A program made the position numbers and the translations under genes. This document shows positions 46,900-56,662 of a DNA stretch of 64,000 nucleotides, piece after piece. Each line of letters begins with the position of its first letter. Position 1 is the stretch's first letter. This DNA is from Burkholderiales bacterium (GTDB lineage Bacteria > Pseudomonadota > Gammaproteobacteria > Burkholderiales > SG8-39), in NCBI GenBank assembly GCA_027493935.1, contig JAOSJV010000001.1, forward strand, positions 1,116,001 to 1,180,000, in the 5' to 3' direction. The notes beneath the pieces are model-generated. The model saw nothing but the letters and a program-made list of their open reading frames with translations, was not told the DNA's origin and did not search any database.

Positions 46900-47008
46900 C
46901 GCGCCGGCGCTGTGGCTTTTGTCATCCGGTGCGGCGGGGCCGGTTTGCCGGCCTGCTGGGCTTTGCTTTAGTCTACTGAATCGTTTGCCGATTCCTGCCG
47001 GCACCGCG

Positions 47009-47572
47009 ATGGCCGAGACGATCGAAGACGCGAGACTTCCGCAGCTCGAGTACCTGGGCGACGCGACCCAGTTCGCCGGCAAGCTGCACGGCATGATCAA
47101 CTACGCGCCGCTCTTCGAGAATTTCAGCCTCGCCGAGATCCGGCTGATGGCCCACTTCATGCGCACCTACCGCGCCGAGGCGGGCCAGGAGATCATCCGC
47201 GAGGGCGAGGCCGGCGACTTCATGATGATCGCCCTCGAAGGCAGGATCGAGGTGTTCAAGCAGGACCGGTGGAACGCGCCGCGGCTGATCGCCGCGGTAG
47301 AGGAGGGCAAGACGCTCGGCGAGATGTCGATGATCGACGGCGAGCCCCGCTTCGCCACCTGCGTCGCCACCGAGCAGACGCTGATCGCGGTGCTCACGCG
47401 CGAGGATCTCGCGCGCATCATCCTCGAGCAGCCGATTCTCGGCGCCAAGATCCTGATGGAGCTCGTGCTGATGCTCTCGCAGCGCCTGCGGCAGACGAGC
47501 GCCAAGCTCGTGAGCTACCTGGACAAGCAGAAGGAGCTGCAGGAGCAGCTGCAGGGTCCCGGGTTCGTCTGA
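47009..47572 (+). CDS. Stand-alone cyclic-nucleotide-binding domain protein
   Basis: 187 residues with one Crp-type cNMP-binding domain (about 50-165): IIREGEAGDFMMIALEGRIE and the phosphate-binding cassette GEMSMIDGEPRFATCV, which keeps Gly, Glu and Arg. No DNA-binding helix-turn-helix follows; the end is a charged helix QKELQEQLQG. So it cannot be a Crp-type regulator alone and may act through a partner. It follows aroG by 109 bases. Confidence 0.8.
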   Translation: MAETIEDARLPQLEYLGDATQFAGKLHGMINYAPLFENFSLAEIRLMAHFMRTYRAEAGQEIIREGEAGDFMMIALEGRIEVFKQDRWNAPRLIAAVEEGKTLGEMSMIDGEPRFATCVATEQTLIAVLTREDLARIILEQPILGAKILMELVLMLSQRLRQTSAKLVSYLDKQKELQEQLQGPGFV

Positions 47573-47621
47573 GCGCGCTGCCGGCTGCGGCGGTGCGGCC
47601 ACGGCGCGGGCCGCCGGTGCG

Positions 47622-48891
47622 TCAGATGGCGCGCAGCGCCTGGTAGAGAACGTCGGTCCCCAGCAGGAAATCCTCGATCAGCATGCCCTCTTCCGGGTTG
47701 TGCGAGCCGTGCTGGTTGCGCACGAAGATCATCGCCGCGGGCACGCCGGCGTTGGCAAAGAGCGCCGCATCGTGCCCGGCGCCGCTCGGAATTCGCATGT
47801 AGGCGAGCCCGCGCGCGGCGCAGGTGCCGGCGAGCAGCTCCACCAGCGCGCCGTCCATCGTGGCCGGGGCCGAGAAGATCGGCGGATCGAACTCGAAGCG
47901 CACTGTGCGCTCGGTGCCGATCGCGTCGCACTCTGCGGCGACCGCGCGGTGGAACCCGTCGAGCGTATCCTGTGAGCGGCTGCGCGCCTCGAGGCTGAAC
48001 GACACCTCGCCCGGGATGATCGAGGGCGCGTGCGTATCGGCGTTGGTATGGAGCACGCCGCTCGTCACGACGAGGTCGTGGCCGTTCAACAGCCACTCGT
48101 CCCAGGCCTCCTCGATGCGGGAGAGGAGGTCGGCGACCGCGAACACCGCGTCCTGCCGCATGCGCTTCGGCACCGCGCCTGAGTGGCCCGCCGTTCCGAT
48201 GCAGCGGATCGCGCGGTGACGGAAGTTCCCGCGGATCCCGGTGACGATGCCGATCGGGCGGTCGGCGTCCTCCAGCACCGGCCCCTGCTCGATGTGCAGC
48301 TCGAGATAGGCTGCGATCGAGCGCAGGTCGACGAGCGGCTCGCCGCGGATGAGCCGCTGGGTATCAGCGCCCGCCTCGCGCATGTAGAACATGAGCGGAT
48401 AGCCGGTGTCGCGGTGCTTGAGGGCGAGGTCCTTGTCGGTGAGCTTGCCGAGCAGCGCAGCCGAGCCGAGATAGGGCTTGCCGAACCAGGCGCTCTCCTC
48501 GCCGCGAAACGCCACGGTCGTGAACGCGCGCCCGAGCGGCGCATGTTCGCGGCGCATGCGGATCGCGCAGACGAGGCCGGCGACGATCCCGGCGAGGCCG
48601 TCGTAGTTGCCGCCCCGCGGCACCGGAGTCGGCGTGCGACCCGGCGATGATGCCCGGGCGGGCCGGATCGCGGCCGGGAACGGTCATCCACAGGTTGCCG
48701 GCCGCGTCGTACGAGGTCGAGATGCCCTCGGCGGCGGCGCTGCGGGCGAGATGGGCGAGCACGCGCGTCTCCGCGTCGCCATAGGAGGCGCGCGTGACGC
48801 CGGCGCCGTCGCGGCTGAGCGTCCGCACCTGCTCGAACAGCGCGTTCGCGATCTCGGCGTAGCCTGCGTCGAAGCTCTGGAGGCGGCCCAT
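47622..48891 (-). CDS. Zn-dependent N-carbamoyl-amino-acid/allantoate-type amidohydrolase (one-base insertion near 48623)
   Basis: M20-family hydrolase of the HyuC/AllC/beta-ureidopropionase type, 422 residues after repair. Metal ligands: GSHADSVPRGGNYDGLAG (formed only after removing one base), FRGEESAWFGKPYLGS and LELHIEQGPVLED, the family signature; GHDAALFANAGVPAAM is the substrate loop. Such enzymes remove a carbamoyl group to release amino acid, CO2 and ammonia. It is the last gene of an operon with dihydroorotate dehydrogenase and a TRAP transporter, six bases after pyrD, so N-carbamoyl-aspartate is an attractive substrate; that is inference. Confidence 0.85.
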
Positions 48892-48897
48892 GTCTGC

Positions 48898-49821
48898 CTA
48901 CCACTCGATCGGCTCGTGCTCGACCCGCGCCTTGTGCACGAGGTCGGCGACGCGGTCGACACCGCGCGTCGCGCAGAAGGCCCGCAGCTCGTCCACGATG
49001 CGCACCATGGCGTCGGCGTGGATGAACGACGCGGTGCCGACCTGCACGGCAGTCGCGCCGGCGAGCATGAACTCGACCACGTCCTCTCCGGTGGAAATGC
49101 CGCCGCAGCCGATGACCGGAATGGAGACCACCTCGGCGCACTGAAACACAAGCCGCAGCGCGATCGGCTTGATTGCCGGGCCCGAGAGCCCGCCCATGAC
49201 GTTGCCGAGCGTCGGGCGGAAGGTCGTCACGTTGATCGACATTCCGAGAATCGTGTTGGCGACGACGACCGCGTCCGCGCCCGCGCGTTCCGCGGCGATC
49301 GCCACGGCCTTGATGTCGCCGGTGTTGGGCGTGAGCTTGGCCCACACCGGGAGCGCGGTCCGCTGCCGGATCGCCGCCACGGCGGCGTGGGTCGTGTCCG
49401 GCATCATCGCGAACGCACGGCCGTCCGCCTCGAGGTTCGGACAGGAGATGTTCGCTTCGATCGCGGCGACGCCCGGCACGCTGAGCGCGGCCGCCGCGTC
49501 GGCGAACTCGGCGACGGTGTCGGCCGAGACGCTCGCGACGAGCGGCGACGAGTAGGAGGCGTAGAGCGGAACCACCTCGCGCACGAAATGCGCGATGCCC
49601 TTGCTCGGGATGCCGATCGAATTGAGCATGCCGTGCGACACCTCGGCGACCCGGGGAATGGCGTTGCCCTTGCGCAGCTTGGGCGTCACGCTCTTGGTGA
49701 CGAGCGCGCCGAGCCGGTCGAGATCGAACACCTGGCCGAACTCGTGGGAGAAGCACCCCGAGGCCGGCATGACCGGGTTCCTGAGGGTGAGCGATCCGAT
49801 GCGCACCGAAAGCTCGACCAC
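48898..49821 (-). CDS. pyrD: Dihydroorotate dehydrogenase, class 1B type
   Basis: FMN enzyme, 307 residues, cytosolic (no membrane helix). TKSVTPKLRKGNAIPRVAEV is the FMN/Lys loop, AAIEANISCPNLEADGRAF holds the catalytic Cys typical of class 1B rather than the Ser of class 2, and GCGGISTGEDVVEFMLAGA is the phosphate site. Class 1B works with a PyrK partner and NAD, and a PyrK-like gene is directly upstream, 18 bases away. Betaproteobacteria normally use class 2 PyrD for synthesis, so this copy may have another role. A related dihydropyrimidine dehydrogenase is less likely, as the ferredoxin tail is absent. Confidence 0.87.
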   Translation of the reverse strand: MVELSVRIGSLTLRNPVMPASGCFSHEFGQVFDLDRLGALVTKSVTPKLRKGNAIPRVAEVSHGMLNSIGIPSKGIAHFVREVVPLYASYSSPLVASVSADTVAEFADAAAALSVPGVAAIEANISCPNLEADGRAFAMMPDTTHAAVAAIRQRTALPVWAKLTPNTGDIKAVAIAAERAGADAVVVANTILGMSINVTTFRPTLGNVMGGLSGPAIKPIALRLVFQCAEVVSIPVIGCGGISTGEDVVEFMLAGATAVQVGTASFIHADAMVRIVDELRAFCATRGVDRVADLVHKARVEHEPIEW

Positions 49822-49839
49822 TGCCGTCTCCCTCCGGAC

Positions 49840-50685
49840 TCAGCCGTGGCGCCAGGTGCCGGCGACCTGCTGCAGATCGAACACCGGTCCCTCGCAGCAC
49901 ACGCGTTTGTGCACGATCGCGCCGCCGATCCTGATCGGGCGCACGCAGCACAGGCACACGCCCAGCGCGCAGGCCATCTGCTGCTCGAGGGCGATCTCGC
50001 CGGGCACGCCGTACTCGAGACCGAGTTTCTGCAGCAGCGTCATGAGGCGATTGGAGCCGCAGGTGAACATCGCGTCCGGGCGGTCCTCCGCGAGGATCGC
50101 GCGAAGCAGCGACTCCACCTGTTCGACGTCCGAGGAGCCGTCCTGGTCGAACACCGGATACACGCGGACGTCTTCGCCCTGCGTAAACTCGCGTTCCATC
50201 AGGTCCGCGCGCGAGCGCGCGGAGAGCGCCGCACTCACCCGGATCCCGCGCCGGCGCGCCCAGGGCACGACCGGCGCCATGGTCGCGAGCCCCACGCCGC
50301 GCGCCACCATCAATATGTGCCGATACGTCGGCCCGATCGTGAAACCGACGCCGAGCGGCCCCATCACGCTCATCGCATCGCCGGCCGCGAGCCGCGCAAG
50401 CGATCGCGTGCCCGCGCCGACCACATTGTAGAGAAATTCGATCGCCTGCTTCGCCGGCGCGATGCGGTACACGCTCATCGGGCGGCGCAGGAAGGGGTCG
50501 TCGCCGGACGCGGGCGGGCAGAGCAGGTGGAAGAACTGACCCGGCGCCGCCCGGCAGAGCGGCGGCGGTGCCTCGAGCACGAGGTGCCGGTAGCGGCCGT
50601 TCACCGCGCGGTTCGAACGCACCGTGCAGCGTGCGTCGGCGACCGGAAAGTCCGCCGGCGTACGCATCGGTTGGGCAATCGACAT
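49840..50685 (-). CDS. Dihydroorotate dehydrogenase electron transfer subunit, PyrK-like
   Basis: 281 residues; FAD, NAD and [2Fe-2S] protein. FAD part: APGQFFHLLCPP and DPFLRRPMSVYRI. The C-terminal cluster motif is CALGVCLCC (Cx4Cx2C) with a CC pair 16 residues on, as in PyrK. The nucleotide-binding glycine motif, usually GGIGxAPL, is ARGVGLATMAPV here, so NAD binding may be altered. It would pass electrons from the neighbouring PyrD. Lies 22 bases after dctM. Confidence 0.85.
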   Translation of the reverse strand: MSIAQPMRTPADFPVADARCTVRSNRAVNGRYRHLVLEAPPPLCRAAPGQFFHLLCPPASGDDPFLRRPMSVYRIAPAKQAIEFLYNVVGAGTRSLARLAAGDAMSVMGPLGVGFTIGPTYRHILMVARGVGLATMAPVVPWARRRGIRVSAALSARSRADLMEREFTQGEDVRVYPVFDQDGSSDVEQVESLLRAILAEDRPDAMFTCGSNRLMTLLQKLGLEYGVPGEIALEQQMACALGVCLCCVRPIRIGGAIVHKRVCCEGPVFDLQQVAGTWRHG

Positions 50686-50707
50686 CGTCGCTTTCCGGAC
50701 GAGCCGC

Positions 50708-51988
50708 CTACAGGATGAGGCGCGGCAGCGCGGTGGAGATCTGCGGCACGTAGCTGACGATCGCGAGGACCGCGATGTTCGTCAGCACGAACGGCCAGAC
50801 GCCGGCGATGACCACCTCCACCGGGCGCCGCAGCGTGCTCGAGGCGACGAAGAGATCGAGCCCGAATGGCGGCGTGATCATGCCGATGCAGATGTTCAGC
50901 GTGACGAGGATGCCGAAGTGTACCGGGTCGATCCCGAGCGACTGCGCGACGGGGAACAGGACCGGAACGAGCAGAAGCAGGATCGAATTCGGGTCGACGA
51001 ACATCCCCGCGATGAAGAGGATCGCGTTTACGATGAGCAGGAAGGTGATCCAGTCGAGACCGGTGGCCTGGATCCACGAGAGGATCTTCGTGTGCACGTC
51101 GGCGAGCGTCAGGATCGTGGAGAGGAACGTTCCCATCGCGAGCAGGACGAACACCACCACCGTCGTAACCGCGCTGCCTTCGGCGATGCGGGCCACGTCG
51201 CGCAGCGTGAGGGAGCGGTAGACGAACAGCTCGACGAAGAGCGCGAGCACGACCGCCACCGCCGCCGCCTCGGTCGCGGTGAAGAAGCCGGCGTAGATGC
51301 CGACCAGCACCAGTCCGGCGACGAACACTCCGAGCAGCCCGCGCCTGACCGCCCGCCACCGTTCGCCCGGCTGTGGGGCGTCCGCGGCCTTGGCGCCGGA
51401 GCGCCAGGTCTCGAACTGCACCAGCGCCATGAACGCGAGGCCGAGCACGACCCCGACGACGAGGCCGCCTGCGAAGAGCGCGGCGATCGAGGTGCCGGTG
51501 AGCCAGCCGTAAATGATGAACGTGATGCTAGGCGGGATGAGCAGCGCGCACTCGGCCGACGAGGCGATCAGGCCGAGCGAGAATCTCTCGCGATAGCCGG
51601 CGCGGACGAGCTCCGGGTGGGTGAGCCGTCCGAGCGCGGCGACCGTCGCCGGTGCCGAGCCGCTGATGGCGCCGAAAGTCATCATCGAGACCACGGTCGC
51701 GTGGCCGAGGCCGCCGCGGTAGTGGCCGATCAGGCGGCGGACCATCTCGGTCAGGCGCGTGGCGATCTGGCCGTGCGACATGACGTCGGCGGCAAAGATG
51801 AAGAACGGGATCGCGAGCAGGGTCACGACCTGCACGCCGCCGAGCATCTTCTGCACCGACAGGATTTCGGGCATGTCGCGGAAGAAGATCCACTTGGCGA
51901 GCAGCGCCGGCACGCCCATCACCAGCAGCATCTCGAAGCCGAGCACGAGCATCACGAGCGCGAGGACGAAGAGCGCAAGAACGATCAC
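50708..51988 (-). CDS. dctM: TRAP transporter large permease DctM
   Basis: Sodium-coupled large membrane subunit, 426 residues, 11-12 helices. Family blocks: GVPALLAKWIFF, SGSAPATVAALGRL, LLIPPSITFIIYGWLTG and the C-terminal MITPPFGLDLFVASS. GTG start two bases after the dctQ stop. No indel. Confidence 0.93.
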   Translation of the reverse strand: MIVLALFVLALVMLVLGFEMLLVMGVPALLAKWIFFRDMPEILSVQKMLGGVQVVTLLAIPFFIFAADVMSHGQIATRLTEMVRRLIGHYRGGLGHATVVSMMTFGAISGSAPATVAALGRLTHPELVRAGYRERFSLGLIASSAECALLIPPSITFIIYGWLTGTSIAALFAGGLVVGVVLGLAFMALVQFETWRSGAKAADAPQPGERWRAVRRGLLGVFVAGLVLVGIYAGFFTATEAAAVAVVLALFVELFVYRSLTLRDVARIAEGSAVTTVVVFVLLAMGTFLSTILTLADVHTKILSWIQATGLDWITFLLIVNAILFIAGMFVDPNSILLLLVPVLFPVAQSLGIDPVHFGILVTLNICIGMITPPFGLDLFVASSTLRRPVEVVIAGVWPFVLTNIAVLAIVSYVPQISTALPRLIL

Positions 51989-51990
51989 CG

Positions 51991-52499
51991 CTAACCCTCG
52001 AGCTGCGCCTGCGCGCGCAATCGCGCGCGGTCGCTGAACCCCGCGAGCTCGATCAGGTAGCGCAGCGCGAGCAGGCCGAAGCCGGCCGGCAGCACGCCGT
52101 AGAGCCACGCCATCGAGACGTCGAGCACCGGGCTGATCTGCCGCTGTCGCGAACGAACACCGTGATGTCCCAGCCGAGCTTGGCGAGGTAGGCGGCAAAG
52201 GCGAAGCCCACCAGATCGACGGCGCGCGACGCCCACTTGCGGGCCGCGGGCGGAAGCTTCTCGACGAAGCTCCCCATCGCCACGTGCCGTCCGCGCTCCA
52301 GCGTCAGGCCCAGACCCAGGAACGCAAGCCACACCATGGCGAACACGGTGAGCTCCTCGATCCACGAGGTGCGCGTCGCGATCTCGGGCGCGACCTCCCG
52401 GATCACGACCTGGCTCGCATAGCCGAGCGACATGCCGATGAGCAGCGCGGTCAGCGTCCAGCGCTCGACCGCGCGGATGACACTCATCACGCCGTGCAT
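51991..52499 (-). CDS. dctQ: TRAP transporter small permease DctQ (one-base deletion near 52141)
   Basis: Four-helix small subunit, 169 residues after repair. N-terminal part has WIEELTVFAMVWLAFLGLGL with the family EE motif and ERGRHVAMGSFVEKLP; the C-terminal helix DVSMAWLYGVLPAGFGLLAL is in another frame, joined at ITVFVRDSGQISPV by adding one base. ATG at MHGVMSVIRA; MSVIRA is an alternative 12 bases later. Confidence 0.87.
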
Positions 52500-52567
52500 G
52501 AGGCTCGCCTTGCTGCGCGCACCGCCGCGCCGGCGCCAGTCGCGGCACGGTGGCACCGGCGCGGGAA

Positions 52568-53587
52568 TCAGAGCTTCTTGAACTCCGACTCGTAGATCTG
52601 GATCAGCTTCCTGCCCTCCGCGCCGGCGCGCTCGAGGTAGGCGGCGCGCGCGCGCGGATACATCGCCTGGCGCAGCCGTGCACGTTCCGCCTCGTCGGCG
52701 ATGCGCACCGTGGTCGTGCTCGACTTCACCAGCGCGAGCGCATCGGTTTGCGCCTTCTCCTTCATCTGCTCCACCACTGGACGCAGCTCGTCGAAGGTCT
52801 TCGCGATCGCGGCGCGATGGCCTGCCGGCAGGCTGTTCCACCACTTCGGATTGAACAGCACGATGTCCTCCATCGCCCCGTGCTCGGACACGACGAGGTT
52901 CTTCTGCACCTCGTGGAACTTCATCGTGGTGATCGTATCGAGCGGATTCTCCTGCCCGTCCACGACTCCGGTCTGGAGCGCGGTGTAGAGCTCGCCGAAC
53001 TGAATCGGGATCGCCGAGGCGCCGACGCCGGCGAACTGCTCGACCAGGATCTTGGAGTCCATAACGCGGAACTTCTGGCCCTTGAGCTCGTCGATCGAGG
53101 CGATCGCCTTGTTCGACGTGAGGCTCTTGCGGCCGTTCGGCCAGATCGTGAGCGCGACGAAGCCCTTGCTCGAGAACGAGTCGAGGATCGCCTTGCCGAA
53201 TGCGCCTGCGCGGAGCGTCTGGGACTTGGCGCGGTCGGTTGGATAGAGGTACGGGATGTCGAGAACCGACACCGCCGGATTGAATCCGCCGAGGAACGCC
53301 GCCGGCATCACCGTGCACTCGATCGAGCCGAACTGCACGCCCTCGACCATCTGCCGCGCGTTGCCGAGCTGGGACAAGGGATACAGCTTGAACTCGACCT
53401 CGCCGTTGGTGCGCTGCTTCACGAGCTCTGCGACCTTCTCGAGCCCGCGGTGCCTCGGCTGGGTCGGCGCCTCCAGGTGACCGATCTTGGCGGTGTACTT
53501 CGCGGACTGCGCGTGTGCGCCCGGTGCGGCGAGTGCAAGCGCGATCGCGCACGCAGCGCCCACCGCCTTCAAAGCTGCAGATGTCAT
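52568..53587 (-). CDS. dctP: TRAP transporter solute-binding protein DctP
   Basis: Periplasmic binding protein, 339 residues. Signal peptide with cleavage after APGAHA; DctP fold with VEFKLYPLSQLGNARQMVEG, LKGQKFRVMDSKILVEQF (the Arg that usually contacts a ligand carboxylate) and LQTGVVDGQENPLDTI. The ligand is therefore likely an organic acid; orotate, dihydroorotate or carbamoyl-aspartate would fit the downstream genes. Good ribosome binding site (GAGAGGAGA). First gene of the operon, divergent from pyrE. Confidence 0.93.
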   Translation of the reverse strand: MTSAALKAVGAACAIALALAAPGAHAQSAKYTAKIGHLEAPTQPRHRGLEKVAELVKQRTNGEVEFKLYPLSQLGNARQMVEGVQFGSIECTVMPAAFLGGFNPAVSVLDIPYLYPTDRAKSQTLRAGAFGKAILDSFSSKGFVALTIWPNGRKSLTSNKAIASIDELKGQKFRVMDSKILVEQFAGVGASAIPIQFGELYTALQTGVVDGQENPLDTITTMKFHEVQKNLVVSEHGAMEDIVLFNPKWWNSLPAGHRAAIAKTFDELRPVVEQMKEKAQTDALALVKSSTTTVRIADEAERARLRQAMYPRARAAYLERAGAEGRKLIQIYESEFKKL

Positions 53588-53906
53588 TGTCTCGATCTCC
53601 TCTCGGGAAACGGTCCGGCAAGCGTGGGGTCACAGAACGCCGCGGCACGGCAGCTGCTCGCGACGGCCGCGCCGGGAAAAGACCTCGCGGAGCGCCGTCC
53701 CGATCGAACCGGCGGCGGCCGTGTTCGCCCGCCGCCGGATGCATGCCACGCCGCCTCTACGGCGAGTATGACGCGTCCGCGGTCGGGCGGCAACCCGGCG
53801 TCGCGCGAGCCGCGGCCGTGTGCCGGACAGCGCGCGCGACCGGCGCACGCGGGCGCGACCGCGAACCGTGCAATAATCGGTAGCGCCGCCAGCCGCCTGG
53901 AAGCCC
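53588..53906. other. Divergent intergenic region between dctP and pyrE
   Basis: Contains the dctP ribosome binding site near 53593-53603. A CAATAAT at 53871 may be part of a pyrE promoter but lacks a -35. No palindrome long enough to call an operator was found; the rest is GC-rich and featureless to me. Confidence 0.5.
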
Positions 53907-54611
53907 ATGACCTCCGCATTCAGTTTTGCCGATCGTGCGCTCATCGCCGAGACCACGGCGAAGATGCTGCTCGAGATCGAGGCCGTGCTGTTCAACGCCC
54001 AGAAGCCTTTCGTCTTCACGTCCGGGTGGGCGAGCCCGGTGTACATCGACTGCCGCAAGATCATCTCGTACCCGCGGCTGCGCCGCACGCTCATCGACTT
54101 CTCCGGCTCGACGATCCTGCGCGAGATCGGCTTCGAGTCGATCGACACGATCGTCGGCGGCGAGACCGCCGGGATCCCGTTCGCGGCCTGGATCGCCGAG
54201 GCGCTGATGCTGCCGATGCAGTACGTGCGCAAGAAGCCGAAGGGTTTTGGCCGCAATGCGCAGATCGAGGGCTACCTGCCCGAGGGCGTGCGGGCGCTGC
54301 TGGTCGAGGACCTCACCACCGACGGACGCAGCAAGATCAACTTCTGCCAGGCGCTGCGCGCGGCGGGCGCGCGCGTCGACCACGTGTTCGTGATCTTCTA
54401 CTACTCGATCTTCGACGAGAGCCGGCGCATCCTCGAGGAGCTCGGAGTTGCGCTGCACTCGCTCGCCACCTGGTGGGATGTGCTCGCGGTCGCGAAGAAG
54501 CACAAGTACTTCGACAACGGGACGCTGGCGGAGGTCGAGAAGTTTCTGCACCAGCCCGCCGACTGGTCGGCTGCGCACGGGGGCGCGTCCCGGTTCCCCG
54601 CCGCCGAATAG
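53907..54611 (+). CDS. pyrE: Orotate phosphoribosyltransferase
   Basis: Converts orotate and PRPP to OMP; 234 residues. [20 protein letters not shown] is the orotate loop region, [20 protein letters not shown] and the PRPP site [19 protein letters not shown] are complete. The C-terminus has about 20 extra residues relative to typical PyrE. It stands divergent from the TRAP-pyrKD operon. Confidence 0.94.
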   Translation: MTSAFSFADRALIAETTAKMLLEIEAVLFNAQKPFVFTSGWASPVYIDCRKIISYPRLRRTLIDFSGSTILREIGFESIDTIVGGETAGIPFAAWIAEALMLPMQYVRKKPKGFGRNAQIEGYLPEGVRALLVEDLTTDGRSKINFCQALRAAGARVDHVFVIFYYSIFDESRRILEELGVALHSLATWWDVLAVAKKHKYFDNGTLAEVEKFLHQPADWSAAHGGASRFPAAE

Positions 54612-54628
54612 GGCGGCCGGTCAGCGTA

Positions 54629-54654
54629 GCCTCCGGCGCACGCGCGCCGGAGGC
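54629..54654 (+). terminator. pyrE: Strong hairpin after pyrE
   Basis: GCCTCCGGCGC and GCGCCGGAGGC form a perfect 11-base stem with the loop ACGC, 17 bases past the pyrE stop. No T run follows, so it may be a stabilising or Rho-linked structure rather than a classic intrinsic terminator. Confidence 0.4.
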
Positions 54655-54703
54655 GCAGCGGCCTGTGGCAGAATGGCCGGCCGACGCGTCGGGAGGAGGG
54701 CGC

Positions 54704-55159
54704 TTGAAGGTCACCGGGAGCAAGGACTTCTGGGCCGGGCTGATGTTCATCGCTTTCGGCCTCGGGTTCATCGTGGTCGCACGCGATTACGCGATGGGCA
54801 GCGCGGTGCGGATGGGCCCGGCCTACTTCCCGACGGTGCTCGGCGGCCTGCTCGCGGCGCTCGGGCTGGTGATCGGCGGGCGCGCGTTCGTCGCCGCCGG
54901 CGAGCGGCTCGGCCATTTCGCGCTGCGCCCGACCGCGCTCGTGCTCCTGTCGGTTGTGCTGTTCGCGCTCGCGCTGCGCCCGATCGGCCTGGTCGGGGCG
55001 ACGCTGATCCTGATCTTCGTCGGCGCGCTCGGGGGCGCGGAGTTCGAGTGGCGGGAGGTCGCGCTCATCTATCTCGTGCTGATCGGGTTCTCGGTCGCCG
55101 CGTTCTATTACGGCCTCGGACTGCCGTTCCAGCTCTGGCCCGCGTTCGTCGGCCGCTGA
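54704..55159 (+). CDS. tctB: Tripartite tricarboxylate transporter, small permease TctB
   Basis: 151 residues with four helices; KDFWAGLMFIAFGLGFIVVA and GSAVRMGPAYFPTVLGGLLA are the family signature. Start is a TTG with the strong ribosome binding site GGGAGGAGGG. Three bases separate it from tctA. No TctC binding protein is encoded in the window. Confidence 0.88.
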   Translation: MKVTGSKDFWAGLMFIAFGLGFIVVARDYAMGSAVRMGPAYFPTVLGGLLAALGLVIGGRAFVAAGERLGHFALRPTALVLLSVVLFALALRPIGLVGATLILIFVGALGGAEFEWREVALIYLVLIGFSVAAFYYGLGLPFQLWPAFVGR

Positions 55160-55162
55160 GCG

Positions 55163-56662
55163 ATGGAGATCCTGTCGAACCTCGGCCTCGGACTCGCGGT
55201 CGCGCTCGGCGTCCAGAACGTCCTCTACTGCCTGTTCGGTGTCCTGCTCGGCACGCTGATCGGCGTGCTGCCCGGCATCGGTCCGCTCGCGACGATCGCG
55301 ATGCTGCTGCCGATCACGTTCACGCTGCCGCCGATCTCGGCGCTGATCATGCTCGCCGGGATCTACTACGGCGCGCAGTACGGCGGCTCGACGACGGCGA
55401 TCCTGGTCAACCTGCCGGGCGAGGCCTCCTCGGTGGTCACCGTGCTCGACGGCTACCAGATGGCGCGCCAGGGGCGCGCCGGGCCGGCGCTCGCGGTCGC
55501 TGCGCTCGGCTCGTTCTTCGCCGGCTGTGTCGCGACGTTCGTCATCGCGCTCGCGGCGCCGCCGCTCGCCGAGGTGGCGCTCAAGTTCGGCCCGGCGGAA
55601 TATTTCTCGCTGATGGTGCTGGGGCTGATCGCCGCCACCGTGCTCGCGCACGGCTCGCTCCTCAAGGCGATCGCGATGATGGTACTGGGCCTGCTGCTCG
55701 GGCTGGTCGGCACCGACGTCAACTCCGGCGTGCAGCGTTTCACCTTCGGCCTGCCGGAGCTCTCCGACGGCGTGGGTTTCGTGATCGTGGCGATGGGCAT
55801 GTTCGGCGTGGCCGAGATCATGACCAACCTCGAGCACCGGGGCAGCCGCGAGATCTTCGTCAAGCGGGTGTCCAACCTGCTGCCCTCGCGCAAGGACATG
55901 AGGGACGCATTTCCGGCCATGGTGCGCGGTACCGCGGTGGGCTCGGTGCTCGGTATCCTGCCCGGCGGGGGCGCGCTCCTGTCCTCGTTCGCGAGCTACA
56001 CGATCGAGAAGAAGGTGTCGAAGCATCCGGAGAGCTTCGGCAAGGGCAACATCCGCGGCGTTGCCGGCCCGGAATCGGCCAACAACGCCGGCTCGCAGAC
56101 CTCGTTCATCCCGATGCTGACGCTCGGCATCCCGGGCAACCCGGTGATGGCGCTGATGATCGGCGCCATGATGATCCAGGGCATCGCTCCGGGGCCGCAG
56201 GTGATGACCGAACGCCCCGACCTCTTCTGGGGAATGATCGCGAGCATGTGGGTGGGAAACCTGATGCTGGTGATCCTGAACCTGCCGCTGATCGGCATGT
56301 GGATCAAGCTGCTGACCGTGCCGTACCGGATGCTCTTCCCGGCGATCCTGCTGTTCTGCTGCATCGGCGTGTACAGCATCAACAACAGCTCGTTCGACGT
56401 GCTGGTGATGGCGGCCTTCGCGGTGTTCGGCTACGCATGCGTGAAGCTCGATTGCGAGCCGGCGCCATTGATCCTCGGATTCATCCTCGGCCCCTTGATG
56501 GAGGAGAACCTGCGGCGCGCGATGCTCCTCTCGCGCGGCGACCCCACCACCTTCGTCACCAAACCGATCTCGGCGGCGCTGCTCGCGGTCGCGGTCGCGC
56601 TGCTGCTGGTCGTCATCGCGCCCGCGGTACGCAAGCGGCGCGAAGAGGCGTTCCAGGAATGA
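55163..56662 (+). CDS. tctA: Tripartite tricarboxylate transporter, large permease TctA
   Basis: 499 residues, about 12 helices. Two family loops [20 protein letters not shown] and [16 protein letters not shown], with [19 protein letters not shown] and [20 protein letters not shown] (ligand site). Works with TctB and a periplasmic TctC from elsewhere in the genome. Confidence 0.95.
   Translation: MEILSNLGLGLAVALGVQNVLYCLFGVLLGTLIGVLPGIGPLATIAMLLPITFTLPPISALIMLAGIYYGAQYGGSTTAILVNLPGEASSVVTVLDGYQMARQGRAGPALAVAALGSFFAGCVATFVIALAAPPLAEVALKFGPAEYFSLMVLGLIAATVLAHGSLLKAIAMMVLGLLLGLVGTDVNSGVQRFTFGLPELSDGVGFVIVAMGMFGVAEIMTNLEHRGSREIFVKRVSNLLPSRKDMRDAFPAMVRGTAVGSVLGILPGGGALLSSFASYTIEKKVSKHPESFGKGNIRGVAGPESANNAGSQTSFIPMLTLGIPGNPVMALMIGAMMIQGIAPGPQVMTERPDLFWGMIASMWVGNLMLVILNLPLIGMWIKLLTVPYRMLFPAILLFCCIGVYSINNSSFDVLVMAAFAVFGYACVKLDCEPAPLILGFILGPLMEENLRRAMLLSRGDPTTFVTKPISAALLAVAVALLLVVIAPAVRKRREEAFQE

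Noticed and set aside
46900..46935. Terminator after the DAHP synthase gene
   Set aside because: AGCGC and GCGCT pair over only five bases and the following T run is four bases; too weak to call.
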